From contig NZ_CDSC02000484.1 of assembly GCF_001298715.1 (NCBI RefSeq), forward strand, positions 1-7,573: a stretch of 7,573 nucleotides of DNA, written 5' to 3'. A program made the position numbers and the translations under genes. Source of the DNA: Bathymodiolus azoricus thioautotrophic gill symbiont (GTDB taxonomy: Bacteria; Pseudomonadota; Gammaproteobacteria; PS1; Pseudothioglobaceae). Below the pieces are notes generated by a model. The model was not told where the DNA came from. It saw nothing but the letters and a program-made list of their open reading frames with translations, and did no database searches. Shown one piece after another: positions 1 through 6,220 of the stretch (the stretch's first letter is position 1; each line of letters opens with the position of its first letter).

Positions 1-372
1 AGGTAGTATTAAGCGTCACTGCATAGATCTCGCAGAGCAAGAAAGAGAAAGAAAAATTATAAAGATGGATTCGGAAGTGAAGAGGTGGATTGGCAGGGAA
101 TGTTTACCATCCAAGATTATAAGAAAATTATAGAACAACACTGGTCTAAAAATTTATCAGGCGACAATTTATTTAGACCTTTTCAAGATTTATTTTCTAT
201 CGATGTGGGCTTGGGGAGGTTTAATAGTAAATCAGAGAAGATAAAATGGATTTCACAGTTTAATAAATACAGAAACTTATGGGCTCATGCAGCAACCAAA
301 GGAAAGAGCCTCAATAGAGAAGAGGTATGTTTCCTTAAAAAAATCTATGATTATTTTAAACTTAACTCATGA
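1..372 (+). pseudogene. 3' end of a gene with a C-terminal HEPN-like (Swt1-type) domain, frameshifted
   Basis: Only the C-terminal part lies in the window. From base 2 the second frame reads sensibly (I-D-L-A-E-Q-E-R-E-R-K) and then fails. From about base 52 the first frame continues it (K-N-Y-K-D-G-F-G-S-E-E-V-D-W) to the stop at 370-372. The switch falls in the A-run at 52-56 and is explained by one missing base. The last 95 residues could start at GTG 85, but no Shine-Dalgarno supports a real start there. They carry RNLWAH (271-288), an R-x4-H motif typical of HEPN RNase-like domains, followed by an amphipathic helix. The neighbourhood of that motif (FNKYRNLWAHAA) resembles Swt1-type HEPN domains found at the C-termini of large ATPases in defence loci. 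The family call is from memory of the motif, and the full protein cannot be seen. Broken-gene status assumes that the frameshift is not a sequencing error. Confidence 0.55.
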
Positions 373-664
373 ACAAACTGATTGTTTATGGCGATATTCA
401 TAGCTATTATGATGAGTTAGTACGATTGCGACAAAAAACAAATCCAAAAAGAATGATATGGAAGTTTTCATTACTCGTGGTAAAGACTCTATTAAAACAC
501 TTAGATATCTACGAACCAACAATATTAAATCTGTTTTGAGCAATTATGAAGACAAAATTATCCGCTATCTACAGCACCAACTGACTAACAATGTAGGCAT
601 GAAGCAAGCAAACATAGCCAAACTTACTCAACAGAAGTACAGCAAACATCTCTCGCAAGATTAA
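369..664 (+). pseudogene. Decayed metallophosphoesterase (PP2A/PrpA-like serine/threonine phosphatase) fragment
   Basis: An ATG at 369-371 overlaps the stop of the preceding gene as ATGA. It opens a frame beginning MNKLIVYGDIHSYYDELVRL, the GDIHG metal-binding block of calcineurin-like phosphatases with the final Gly changed to Ser (390-404). The homologous sequence then moves to another frame in the A-run at 446-450 (one base missing). It continues as M-E-V-F-I-T-R-G-K-D-S (458-490) and S-N-Y-E-D-K-I-I-R-Y-L (539-571). Intact members have a GD before the xTRG segment and GNHE at the third block. Here the GD and about four residues are absent, and GNHE has become SNYE, losing the metal-ligand His. 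Homology fades after about 600, and the C-terminal half with its remaining His ligands is missing; intact relatives run to roughly 200-240 residues. It is almost certainly inactive. It was probably co-transcribed with the HEPN gene before both decayed. Confidence 0.7.
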
Positions 665-762
665 ACGCAATACTGGCGAATGAAGTTATTGACCCAAACA
701 AGCCAATGATCAAGCCACAGCGCATAAGGCCTGGCACCAAAGTGCACTCAATGATGTTTTAA
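589..762 (+). other. Unidentified open coding-like fragment
   Basis: After the phosphatase similarity ends, the first frame is open from 589 to a TAA at 760-762. It reads like real protein (for example S-L-A-R-L-N-A-I-L-A-N-E-V-I-D-P-N-K-P-M at 646-708), more convincingly than the competing second frame, which stops at 664. It has no good start codon or ribosome binding site, so it would be the tail of a gene whose 5' part is lost, joined to the phosphatase remnant near 600. Its last 15 bases overlap the 3' end of the convergent membrane-hydrolase gene. I do not recognise the family. It may equally be a chance open frame. Confidence 0.25.
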
Positions 763-1506
763 GTCTTTTTTCTCCACAAGTAAGAAAATAAATAATCCAA
801 GCGCTGCAACAATATGTTTAATTGAATGCCCACTAATAAATCCAAATAACTCAAATATTTGCCCATCAAAATGCTCAAATAATTTTGCAAAAACATAAAA
901 TAATAGCAAATACCAATAAGCTTTAGCTGATTTTCGTTTAAAATTTAGCAAAATAATTGGCGTAATCAACATTGGTAAAAACTGCACTAAAATATACCCG
1001 CGTAAATCCCCAGATCCATAACTCTCACCAACAATCCAATAAATAATAGTAAACAGGCCTAATGCCACTAATGGAATAAATAATTTTTTACCAATTTTTA
1101 AACTAATAAACTCACTAATTACAATGGAGAAAAGCGCCATAAAAACAATAACCATTGGCAATCTATCCAAAAATAATGTTTCATGTCTAACATCAAGATG
1201 AAAATAACTAGAGCCAAAAAATACCATAATGACACCAAAAAACATAGTGTAATACATATATTTTATGTTGTCACTAATATTTAACCTATTGTTTTTCAAT
1301 AATATTATTGCGTAAATTCCAACCAATAAAAAAGGAAAATTAGAAATAACATTGTAAAAATTAACAACGCCAAAGATACCTCTATCATCAACAAAACTAT
1401 GATATTTGACACTTTGTGGCATTGGATCTTGTAAAAACATTATGACTATTATTACAAAACTAATTAACAATATTAATTTGATTGTTAGCTTTTGAGTATT
1501 TGTCAT
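748..1506 (-). CDS. CREST-superfamily membrane hydrolase, alkaline-ceramidase-like
   Basis: A 252-residue polytopic protein with about seven hydrophobic helices (roughly 8-25, 53-70, 84-98, 116-134, 142-160, 172-188, 197-212/230-245), the usual CREST layout. The diagnostic residues are all present: Ser99 and His103 (S-x3-H in GSSYFH), Asp114 eleven residues after that His (LFLDRLP), and His227/His231 (GHSIKH). These spacings match human ACER3, where S77/H81/D92/H217/H221 form the zinc site that hydrolyses the ceramide amide bond. NFYNVISN (49-56) matches the conserved ...NxxSN segment before helix 2. The acidic calcium loop of eukaryotic ceramidases is not obvious. The substrate is unknown. 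A bacterium probably lacks ceramide, so another amide- or ester-linked acyl lipid is plausible. It starts at ATG 1504-1506 within an ATGA overlap with the upstream acyltransferase gene, with GGAGG 7 bases before it, so it is the last gene of a translationally coupled operon. The family call is strong; the substrate is open. Confidence 0.85.
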   Translation of the reverse strand: MTNTQKLTIKLILLISFVIIVIMFLQDPMPQSVKYHSFVDDRGIFGVVNFYNVISNFPFLLVGIYAIILLKNNRLNISDNIKYMYYTMFFGVIMVFFGSSYFHLDVRHETLFLDRLPMVIVFMALFSIVISEFISLKIGKKLFIPLVALGLFTIIYWIVGESYGSGDLRGYILVQFLPMLITPIILLNFKRKSAKAYWYLLLFYVFAKLFEHFDGQIFELFGFISGHSIKHIVAALGLFIFLLVEKKDLKHH

Positions 1507-4500
1507 TCACCCGCCTCCAAGTGTTGCGCAAGTTTTTTAACGCCCTTAAAATCTGCTTTACCTGCTCCTAATTTTGGCAAAACTTCTACCTTGTGGTAAG
1601 AACTAGGCAAATACAATGGGTTAATTTGTGTGGCAATTAATTTTCGTTTTAGATCCTCTTCTGTCATATCTCCAGTAAATAACAATACTATTTTTTCACC
1701 TTTTTTAACATCGGTTAAGTTGGTAGCGGCTATTTCAATTTCATCACCCAAACAAGCACTAATTTGCGCTTCACAGCTTCCTAGGCTAATCATTTCGCCG
1801 CCAATTTTTGCAAAACGAGAATATCTGTCCACAATAGTAACAAAGCCATCTTTATCAATCTTACCTTTGTCGCCAGTGATGTAATACCTGTTATTATTTA
1901 TGATTTTTATTACCTCATTTGTTTGAATAGGGTCATTCAAATAGCCTTGCATTACTTGAGGTCCTGAAATTAAAATCATCCCGGCATCGCCTTGTTTTAA
2001 TACTTCAAAACTACTGGGATCAGTAATAATAATGCTTGTACCTACTAATGGTTTGCCAATAGTGCCCGTTTTTTGCCCTTGTTGAATTTTCCAATATTTT
2101 GGCAATAGTGCATTTGGAATATTACTACTTGCAACAGGAGCAGTTTCTGTAGTCCCATAGCCCTCATAAATGTCTAACCCAAACTTTTGTTTAAAATCGT
2201 CAAGTATTTTATTTGGTAGTTTTTCGGCGCCAGCAACTACAAGTCTAATGCTCGCCAACATTAAAGGCTGGAGTTTTCTATTGCGCAAATATAGGCGAAA
2301 AAATGTTGCAGTGCCAAGCAAAATAGTTGCCTTATGCTCGGCTACTAATTTACCAATACCATAGCCATCTGTTGGGTCTGGGTGGTAAATAACAGGAATG
2401 CCTTCAAGTTGTGGTATCAGCGTGCAAACTGTTAATCCAAAAGAATGAAAATTTGGCAGTGTTCCCATTATTTTATCGTTTAAGCTTGGGTTGAGCATTG
2501 TTTTTACTTGTTTAACATTGGCAATTAAGTTTTTATGACTTAACATAATTCCTTTGGGATCGCCCTCACTACCACTACTAAATAAAATAACAGCAGTCTT
2601 TGTAATTTTTACTTTAGTAATAAACAATAACTTTAAGAGCCATACTGGGTAGAGTGCTGCTCGTAAAAAATAACCTATCGCTCGCAACTTGTGTGCAAAT
2701 TTTTGCATATCTTCTAAGTAAATAATATTGCCATTGTTAAGCACTTCACTTAAATCAAACCCTTTGTCTTGTAATTTTTTAATAAATTTTTTGCTAGTAA
2801 TAATTGTTTGTATTTCAGCTTTTTTAATAGCCAACTTCAAGGGCCGTATTCCAGTTGTGTAGTTAAGATTAACTACTGTTCTAGCCAAACAAAATAAAGA
2901 CATATTACATATAGCACCAGCAACTGTTGAGGGCAGTATTACTGCTATATTATTATTGTTTCCTAATTTATTTTTTAGCCATTTGCGCATTAATAGTGTG
3001 GCGGCTAAAAATTTATTCCTGTGGAGTATGCTATTAGAGTCTGCTACATAAAAATTATTTTTCTTCTTTATTTGCTCAATCCACATACTGGCAATATCTT
3101 TTTGCTGGTTAATGTAGTTGTGCCAAACATCAACACTTAAATCAATAACAATGTTTTTTAATTGCACAGCTTTGATGCTAGTTGGCAGTTCTGCGCCAAA
3201 TTTAACATAGATATTGTGGCCACTTTGTTTAATTTTATCTGCCGCATTAGAAAATTTACTTTCCCACAAGCCGTGCAAATAAAATGGCACAATGACACAA
3301 TCTTTAACTTCTTTTAATATATGTTCATAACCAGCTAAAAAAGTATTCATTCCACCATTTTTAGTCAACATTCCTTCTGGAAAAAGTGCCACTGTATGAC
3401 CGTCATTAAGTGCTTTTGCCACTTCTTTGAGGGAATTTTTGCTACCAGATGATGAAATGGGAATTATTTTGAAAAAATCCAAAAACCATTTAAGATACCA
3501 CTTTTTGTAAATTGATTTTTCCATAACAAAGCGAATTTGTTGTGGATAAACTATTTGCAAAATTGCCCAATCAATGTAGGAAACATGGTTTCCAAGTAAT
3601 AATGTGCCCTTATTTGTAGGAACATTCTCTACCCCTATAGCATTGATTTTGTAACGCAGCTTAAATGCAAAGCGCACTATGTAAATTATTAAAGATTGTG
3701 GTAATTTAATAAATGTCCAAAGCGCTCCAATAGTAGCGATAATTGCAGCAAGAAGCAATATATCACCACTATCAAATTGTAAATAAGAAAGGTATGCAGT
3801 AGCAATTAAAGCAATAAGCATAAAGATATTTTGATAAAAATTATTGGCAGCTAAAATCCTACCTAAACTAGAACCTGGTGCGCTTAACTGAATTAATGCA
3901 TTAAGTGGCACCAATACAAGACCAGCACAAAGGCCGTAAATAAAAAATACCACAGCAATAATATTAACATTTTGCAAAGTAGGAATAATAAATAAAGTTA
4001 TTGCAACACCAAGACTCCCTAAAGGCACAATACCTAATTCAATATAGTTTTTAGAAACCTTGTTGGCAATCATTGAACCAACAACAATACCAAGACCGCC
4101 AACTGCTAATAAAGACTGGGCAATTACAGTATTTTCTACGCCAGCAGATGATTTTAAAAACGCGCCAAAGACAGCAACAACAATTTGTGAAATTGCCCAA
4201 AAAATACTCAGCCCAATGATACTATGCCAAATAACTCTGTTGCTTTTGATTATGCTGTTATTGCACTTAAAATAACCGCCGGTTAAGTATTTTTTTATTG
4301 CAAAATTATCAGTGATTTTTTTAGCATTGGTTATTGGTAATTTAAGAGACAACAAAAACTCAAATACGCTTGAAATAATTAACACAAAGCCAATTGGGGC
4401 AACCATTTTTAGTATTTCATCCTTATTATTAACATCACCTATTAAGAGGCTTTCAAAGAAAATAGAATAAATAACAGCGCCTAATAAAATTGCAATAATG

Positions 4501-4940
4501 GTAATAGCCTGAGTGATGGAATTGGCCTTAACAACATTACCAGTACCAAACATTTCCTTAATTAGCCCGTATTTGGCCGGGGAATAAAAAGCGCTTTGGG
4601 CAGCGAGCAACAATGTGGCAACAAATGCCATCTCAAAATAGCCTAAATAATAGCTCAATGTGATTAAAGAGGTAATAATAATAGCAATAAATGAGGAAAC
4701 TCGCACTATCTTAGTTTTACAATATTTGTCACTAATAAAACCTGATGGCGAAAACAAAAATACAAAAGGTAATAAAATTAAGGCATTAATAATGGCAGTT
4801 AAAACCATTAATTCTGTACCATCATAGGTTTTAAAAACAGTATTTTGTAAAACAATCTTGTGCCCTAAATCAACAAAAGCATTAAGAAATACGATTAAAA
4901 AGTAAGTTAAAAAGCCACTAATTCTATAAAGGTTTTTCAC
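1503..4940 (-). CDS. LplT-Aas fusion: lysophospholipid flippase, PlsC acyltransferase and acyl-ACP synthetase in one chain
   Basis: This 1145-residue inner-membrane protein joins what Escherichia coli makes as two proteins (LplT about 397, Aas 719 residues). Residues 1-420 are a 12-helix MFS transporter of the LplT type, which flips lysophospholipids to the inner leaflet. Residues about 430-620 are a PlsC acyltransferase with the H-x4-D pair His452/Asp457 (NHVSYIDW) and FPEG at 520-523. Residues about 640-1145 are an AMP-forming acyl-ACP synthetase: P-loop-like FSSGSEGDPKG (787-797), YGTTET (928-933), TGD (1022-1024), the hinge region around Asp1038/Arg1039, FAKIGGE (1043-1049), and the C-terminal adenylation lysine Lys1128 (GAGKADF). 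All key residues look intact. Together they import lyso-PE-type lipids and re-acylate them with fatty acid activated on ACP. The start is GTG 4938-4940, backed by GGAGGT 5 bases upstream and a GTGA overlap with the regulator gene. It overlaps the CREST hydrolase gene by ATGA. Such fusions are known in other bacteria. Confidence 0.92.
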   Translation of the reverse strand: MKNLYRISGFLTYFLIVFLNAFVDLGHKIVLQNTVFKTYDGTELMVLTAIINALILLPFVFLFSPSGFISDKYCKTKIVRVSSFIAIIITSLITLSYYLGYFEMAFVATLLLAAQSAFYSPAKYGLIKEMFGTGNVVKANSITQAITIIAILLGAVIYSIFFESLLIGDVNNKDEILKMVAPIGFVLIISSVFEFLLSLKLPITNAKKITDNFAIKKYLTGGYFKCNNSIIKSNRVIWHSIIGLSIFWAISQIVVAVFGAFLKSSAGVENTVIAQSLLAVGGLGIVVGSMIANKVSKNYIELGIVPLGSLGVAITLFIIPTLQNVNIIAVVFFIYGLCAGLVLVPLNALIQLSAPGSSLGRILAANNFYQNIFMLIALIATAYLSYLQFDSGDILLLAAIIATIGALWTFIKLPQSLIIYIVRFAFKLRYKINAIGVENVPTNKGTLLLGNHVSYIDWAILQIVYPQQIRFVMEKSIYKKWYLKWFLDFFKIIPISSSGSKNSLKEVAKALNDGHTVALFPEGMLTKNGGMNTFLAGYEHILKEVKDCVIVPFYLHGLWESKFSNAADKIKQSGHNIYVKFGAELPTSIKAVQLKNIVIDLSVDVWHNYINQQKDIASMWIEQIKKKNNFYVADSNSILHRNKFLAATLLMRKWLKNKLGNNNNIAVILPSTVAGAICNMSLFCLARTVVNLNYTTGIRPLKLAIKKAEIQTIITSKKFIKKLQDKGFDLSEVLNNGNIIYLEDMQKFAHKLRAIGYFLRAALYPVWLLKLLFITKVKITKTAVILFSSGSEGDPKGIMLSHKNLIANVKQVKTMLNPSLNDKIMGTLPNFHSFGLTVCTLIPQLEGIPVIYHPDPTDGYGIGKLVAEHKATILLGTATFFRLYLRNRKLQPLMLASIRLVVAGAEKLPNKILDDFKQKFGLDIYEGYGTTETAPVASSNIPNALLPKYWKIQQGQKTGTIGKPLVGTSIIITDPSSFEVLKQGDAGMILISGPQVMQGYLNDPIQTNEVIKIINNNRYYITGDKGKIDKDGFVTIVDRYSRFAKIGGEMISLGSCEAQISACLGDEIEIAATNLTDVKKGEKIVLLFTGDMTEEDLKRKLIATQINPLYLPSSYHKVEVLPKLGAGKADFKGVKKLAQHLEAGE
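1514..1518 (-). promoter_or_regulatory. Ribosome binding site of the CREST hydrolase gene
   Basis: GGAGG on the minus strand lies 7 bases before ATG 1504-1506, inside the last codons of the acyltransferase gene. It fixes the start used here and shows that the 4-bp overlap is a genuine reinitiation-type junction. Confidence 0.8.
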
Positions 4941-5578
4941 AGTTTACCTCCATTATGAATGCGTTTATTTTCTAATAAAGTGTGATGACTAAAAATATAA
5001 GGCTTGACCTTTAGCACTATGTCAAAAATTATTTGGTGGGTATTGCTGCTTTTGTGTTGCTCTTGTAATATTTCTACACCAATTTGATTCTCAAGTTTTG
5101 CCAATTCTTTAGCGCTTTTAACATAATGCTTTAGCAATTCTAGCGCTTGTTCGCTTTTTATGAGAATATCAATTATTTCAATATCTTTTTGAGAATAAAA
5201 ATCATCAACTCTGATTAGTTGTAATGTTTGCAATTCTTGTAATTCTTGTAAGGAAATTTTACTTTTTTGCAAAACCTCTTTAATAGAAAACTCTTTATTA
5301 CCCACTGAAACAACCTCTAGCGAATTAATAATCATATCGATACTATCATCAAAATCAATAGTGCTGTCGGTGAGAATTTCTTTGATTTGGCTAATAGAAT
5401 AATAAAGAGAGTTTTGCAAATAACGAATAAACTTAATAATCTCTAGGCATTTTTCATCATACAAAGCAACATTGGGCTTGGGTCTTTGTGGTTGGGGTAA
5501 CAAACCATCATTTAAATAATAAATAAGTGTCGATTTACTTTCTCCGCTTAACTTTACCAGTGCATTCATTTTTAGCAT
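4937..5578 (-). CDS. MerR-family transcriptional regulator of the lipid operon
   Basis: A 213-residue protein with an N-terminal winged helix-turn-helix of the MerR type: LVKLSGESKSTLIYYLNDGLLP (residues 7-28) gives the recognition helix and first wing, followed by the second-wing region up to about 45 and the I-K-F-I-R-Y-L-Q helix. Residues 60-90 continue the MerR dimer helix region (SISQIKEIL). The rest (about 95-213) is a helical, Gln/Leu/Lys-rich effector part of unknown ligand, longer than in the small metal-sensing MerR proteins. No cysteine metal-site pattern is visible, which fits an organic or lipid signal rather than metal; this is an inference. The start is ATG 5576-5578. The ATG three codons in is an equally possible start, and neither has a strong Shine-Dalgarno. 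It is the first gene of the operon, overlapping the LplT-Aas gene by GTGA. It lies directly behind a palindrome over its own promoter, so autoregulation is likely. Confidence 0.85.
   Translation of the reverse strand: MLKMNALVKLSGESKSTLIYYLNDGLLPQPQRPKPNVALYDEKCLEIIKFIRYLQNSLYYSISQIKEILTDSTIDFDDSIDMIINSLEVVSVGNKEFSIKEVLQKSKISLQELQELQTLQLIRVDDFYSQKDIEIIDILIKSEQALELLKHYVKSAKELAKLENQIGVEILQEQHKSSNTHQIIFDIVLKVKPYIFSHHTLLENKRIHNGGKL
4946..4951 (-). promoter_or_regulatory. Ribosome binding site selecting the GTG start of the LplT-Aas gene
   Basis: GGAGGT on the minus strand is 5 bases from GTG 4938-4940. This near-perfect Shine-Dalgarno inside the end of the regulator gene is the reason for accepting the non-ATG start. 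Confidence 0.8.
5216..5251 (-). repeat. Four tandem 9-bp units encoding Leu-Gln-x in the regulator
   Basis: Coding-strand units TTACAAGAA, TTACAAGAA, TTGCAAACA and TTACAACTA encode residues 110-121 of the MerR-like protein (LQE LQE LQT LQL). The first two copies are identical. The region is a short slippage-prone repeat inside the effector part; it changes length in steps of three residues without breaking the frame. Confidence 0.7.
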
Positions 5579-5599
5579 AATATTTACTTTTTTAAGAAA

Positions 5600-5620
5600 T
5601 TATCAGCATTATACTGATAA
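5600..5620 (-). promoter_or_regulatory. Palindromic operator over the -10 box
   Basis: Perfect inverted repeat: TTATCAG and CTGATAA arms (7 bp each) around a 7-base centre that contains most of TATAAT. It sits on the -10 element and part of the spacer of the operon promoter, immediately upstream of a MerR-family gene, so it is the natural binding site for that dimeric regulator. The usual MerR site lies in a 19-20 bp spacer; here the spacer is 16 bp and the palindrome covers the -10, which suggests simple repression rather than classical MerR untwisting activation (inference). Confidence 0.6.
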
Positions 5621-5635
5621 AACAAAAAATGTAAA
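5608..5635 (-). promoter_or_regulatory. Sigma70-type promoter of the regulator/LplT-Aas/hydrolase operon
   Basis: On the minus strand, TTTACA (-35, 5630-5635, 5 of 6 consensus) and TATAAT (-10, 5608-5613, perfect) are separated by 16 bases. The -10 box ends 29 bases before the regulator ATG. It is the only strong promoter-like pair seen for the three overlapping genes. The call is from consensus matching only. Confidence 0.65.
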
Positions 5636-5678
5636 GTGTCACCTTTCACTTTTATCAAATAAAACTGAAATTAAAAGC

Positions 5679-5762
5679 CAAGGGATAGAGACCCTTGCAG
5701 TGCGTAGCCTCCCTTGCGGGGAAATAGGGGCGATTGGAAAAATCCAATTTTTGCCCAATTGG
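5679..5762. repeat. Cluster of short inverted repeats beside the IS remnant
   Basis: Three perfect 6-bp-arm inverted repeats: CAAGGG/CCCTTG (5679-5684 and 5692-5697), ATTGGA/TCCAAT (5733-5738 and 5743-5748), and CCAATT/AATTGG (5744-5749 and 5757-5762). The last two share bases 5744-5748, so only one of them can form at a time. They lie just beyond the 3' end of the transposase remnant and may belong to the old element's end. No function is assigned. Confidence 0.4.
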
Positions 5763-5781
5763 CGCTTTCTTTAAACCTTAT

Positions 5782-5915
5782 CCTGGGTGACACTCCACCC
5801 AGTGTAAAATGCGGTCGTTCGTTGTTATAAATCCAAAGCCACTAAGCGGTTAATCTTGCGCCCGCTCAATTGATTCAAATAAATGTAGCTAGGCGTCAAT
5901 ACGAGCTGTGCGTAT
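5782..5915 (-). mobile_element. Degenerate C-terminal fragment of an IS3-family transposase
   Basis: The minus strand encodes pieces of the DDE transposase C-terminus of IS3-type elements, spread over two frames. Upstream are I-R-T-A-R-I-D-A-stop-L-H-L-F-E-S-I-E-R-A-Q-D (about 5853-5915, one in-frame TAG at 5889-5891). After a one-base shift near 5853, L-T-A-stop-WLWIYNNERPHFTLGGVSPR follows (5782-5853, TAG at 5842-5844). In intact relatives this region reads roughly RxxRxxWLDxxxFESIExAQEIxxxWLWxYNNERPHxxLGGxxP, so the order is right and the gene is dead. The N-terminal and central catalytic parts and clear terminal inverted repeats were not found. The DNA from here to 6037 shows nothing I can identify, and no target-site duplication is evident. 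Confidence 0.65.
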
Positions 5916-6037
5916 AGCAAAAAACTAAGTGCTGCAATTTTTCAAAACAGTAGCAGGAGCAAACTTTCTAAATCACGCCCTGTATATTTAACGGTCTTCG
6001 TAGCGTAAAATAGTCAATTTTTTTACAATTAAAAACA

Positions 6038-6220
6038 ATGTTATTAATAAGTGAAGTGATGATTGCGAATCCAGAGATAGAATCTTTTGAGGATTTGGTT
6101 GTGGTGTTGAAGAGCATAGCTCGAGAGTCGGATGAGCGGTTTTTTCAGATGGATGTGAAGCCTGATTATGGCGATACGCCTGAAAATTGGGAAGATCGTT
6201 TAGAGGCGGCTTTTTACTAG
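6038..6220 (+). CDS. Small acidic protein of unknown function (60 residues)
   Basis: I do not recognise this family. The protein is predicted soluble, acidic and mostly helical, with a hydrophobic stretch D-L-V-V-V-L (19-24) and a C-terminal Y-G-D-T-P-E-N-W-E-D-R-L-E-A (44-57). No cysteines, signal peptide or membrane segment are seen. The start is uncertain: ATG 6038 has no Shine-Dalgarno, and ATG 6056 (54 residues, MIANPEIESF...) has only a weak purine stretch before it. Support for being real: good codon and amino-acid texture, and a stop codon embedded in the strong ribosome binding site of the next gene, implying co-transcription with it and trpF. It may work with the 236-residue protein that follows, judged only by proximity. 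Confidence 0.65.
   Translation: MLLISEVMIANPEIESFEDLVVVLKSIARESDERFFQMDVKPDYGDTPENWEDRLEAAFY

Noticed and set aside
50..58. Programmed ribosomal frameshift at the A-run
   Set aside because: The bases do not form an X-XXY-YYZ slippery heptamer in the incoming frame, and the next gene is clearly decaying, so a plain indel is more likely.
741..748. AGTGCACT palindrome as terminator of the minus-strand operon
   Set aside because: There is no loop and no T-run follows on the minus strand; no convincing terminator was found for this operon.
1630..1884. Plus-strand open frames at 1630-1884, 2170-2364 and 4060-4275
   Set aside because: They are antisense to the LplT-Aas gene, with low-complexity Ser/Ile-rich translations and no ribosome binding sites.
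5733..5752. Rho-independent terminator on the + strand (ATTGGA stem, AAAA loop, then five T)
   Set aside because: The stem is only 6 bp and AT-rich, and no + strand gene precedes it.
5636..5793. Inverted 8-mers GTGTCACC (5636-5643) and GGTGACAC (5786-5793) as ends of a small transposable element
   Set aside because: The right copy lies inside the transposase-coding remnant (the GGVS codons), and the match does not extend beyond 8 bases; chance is the simpler reading.
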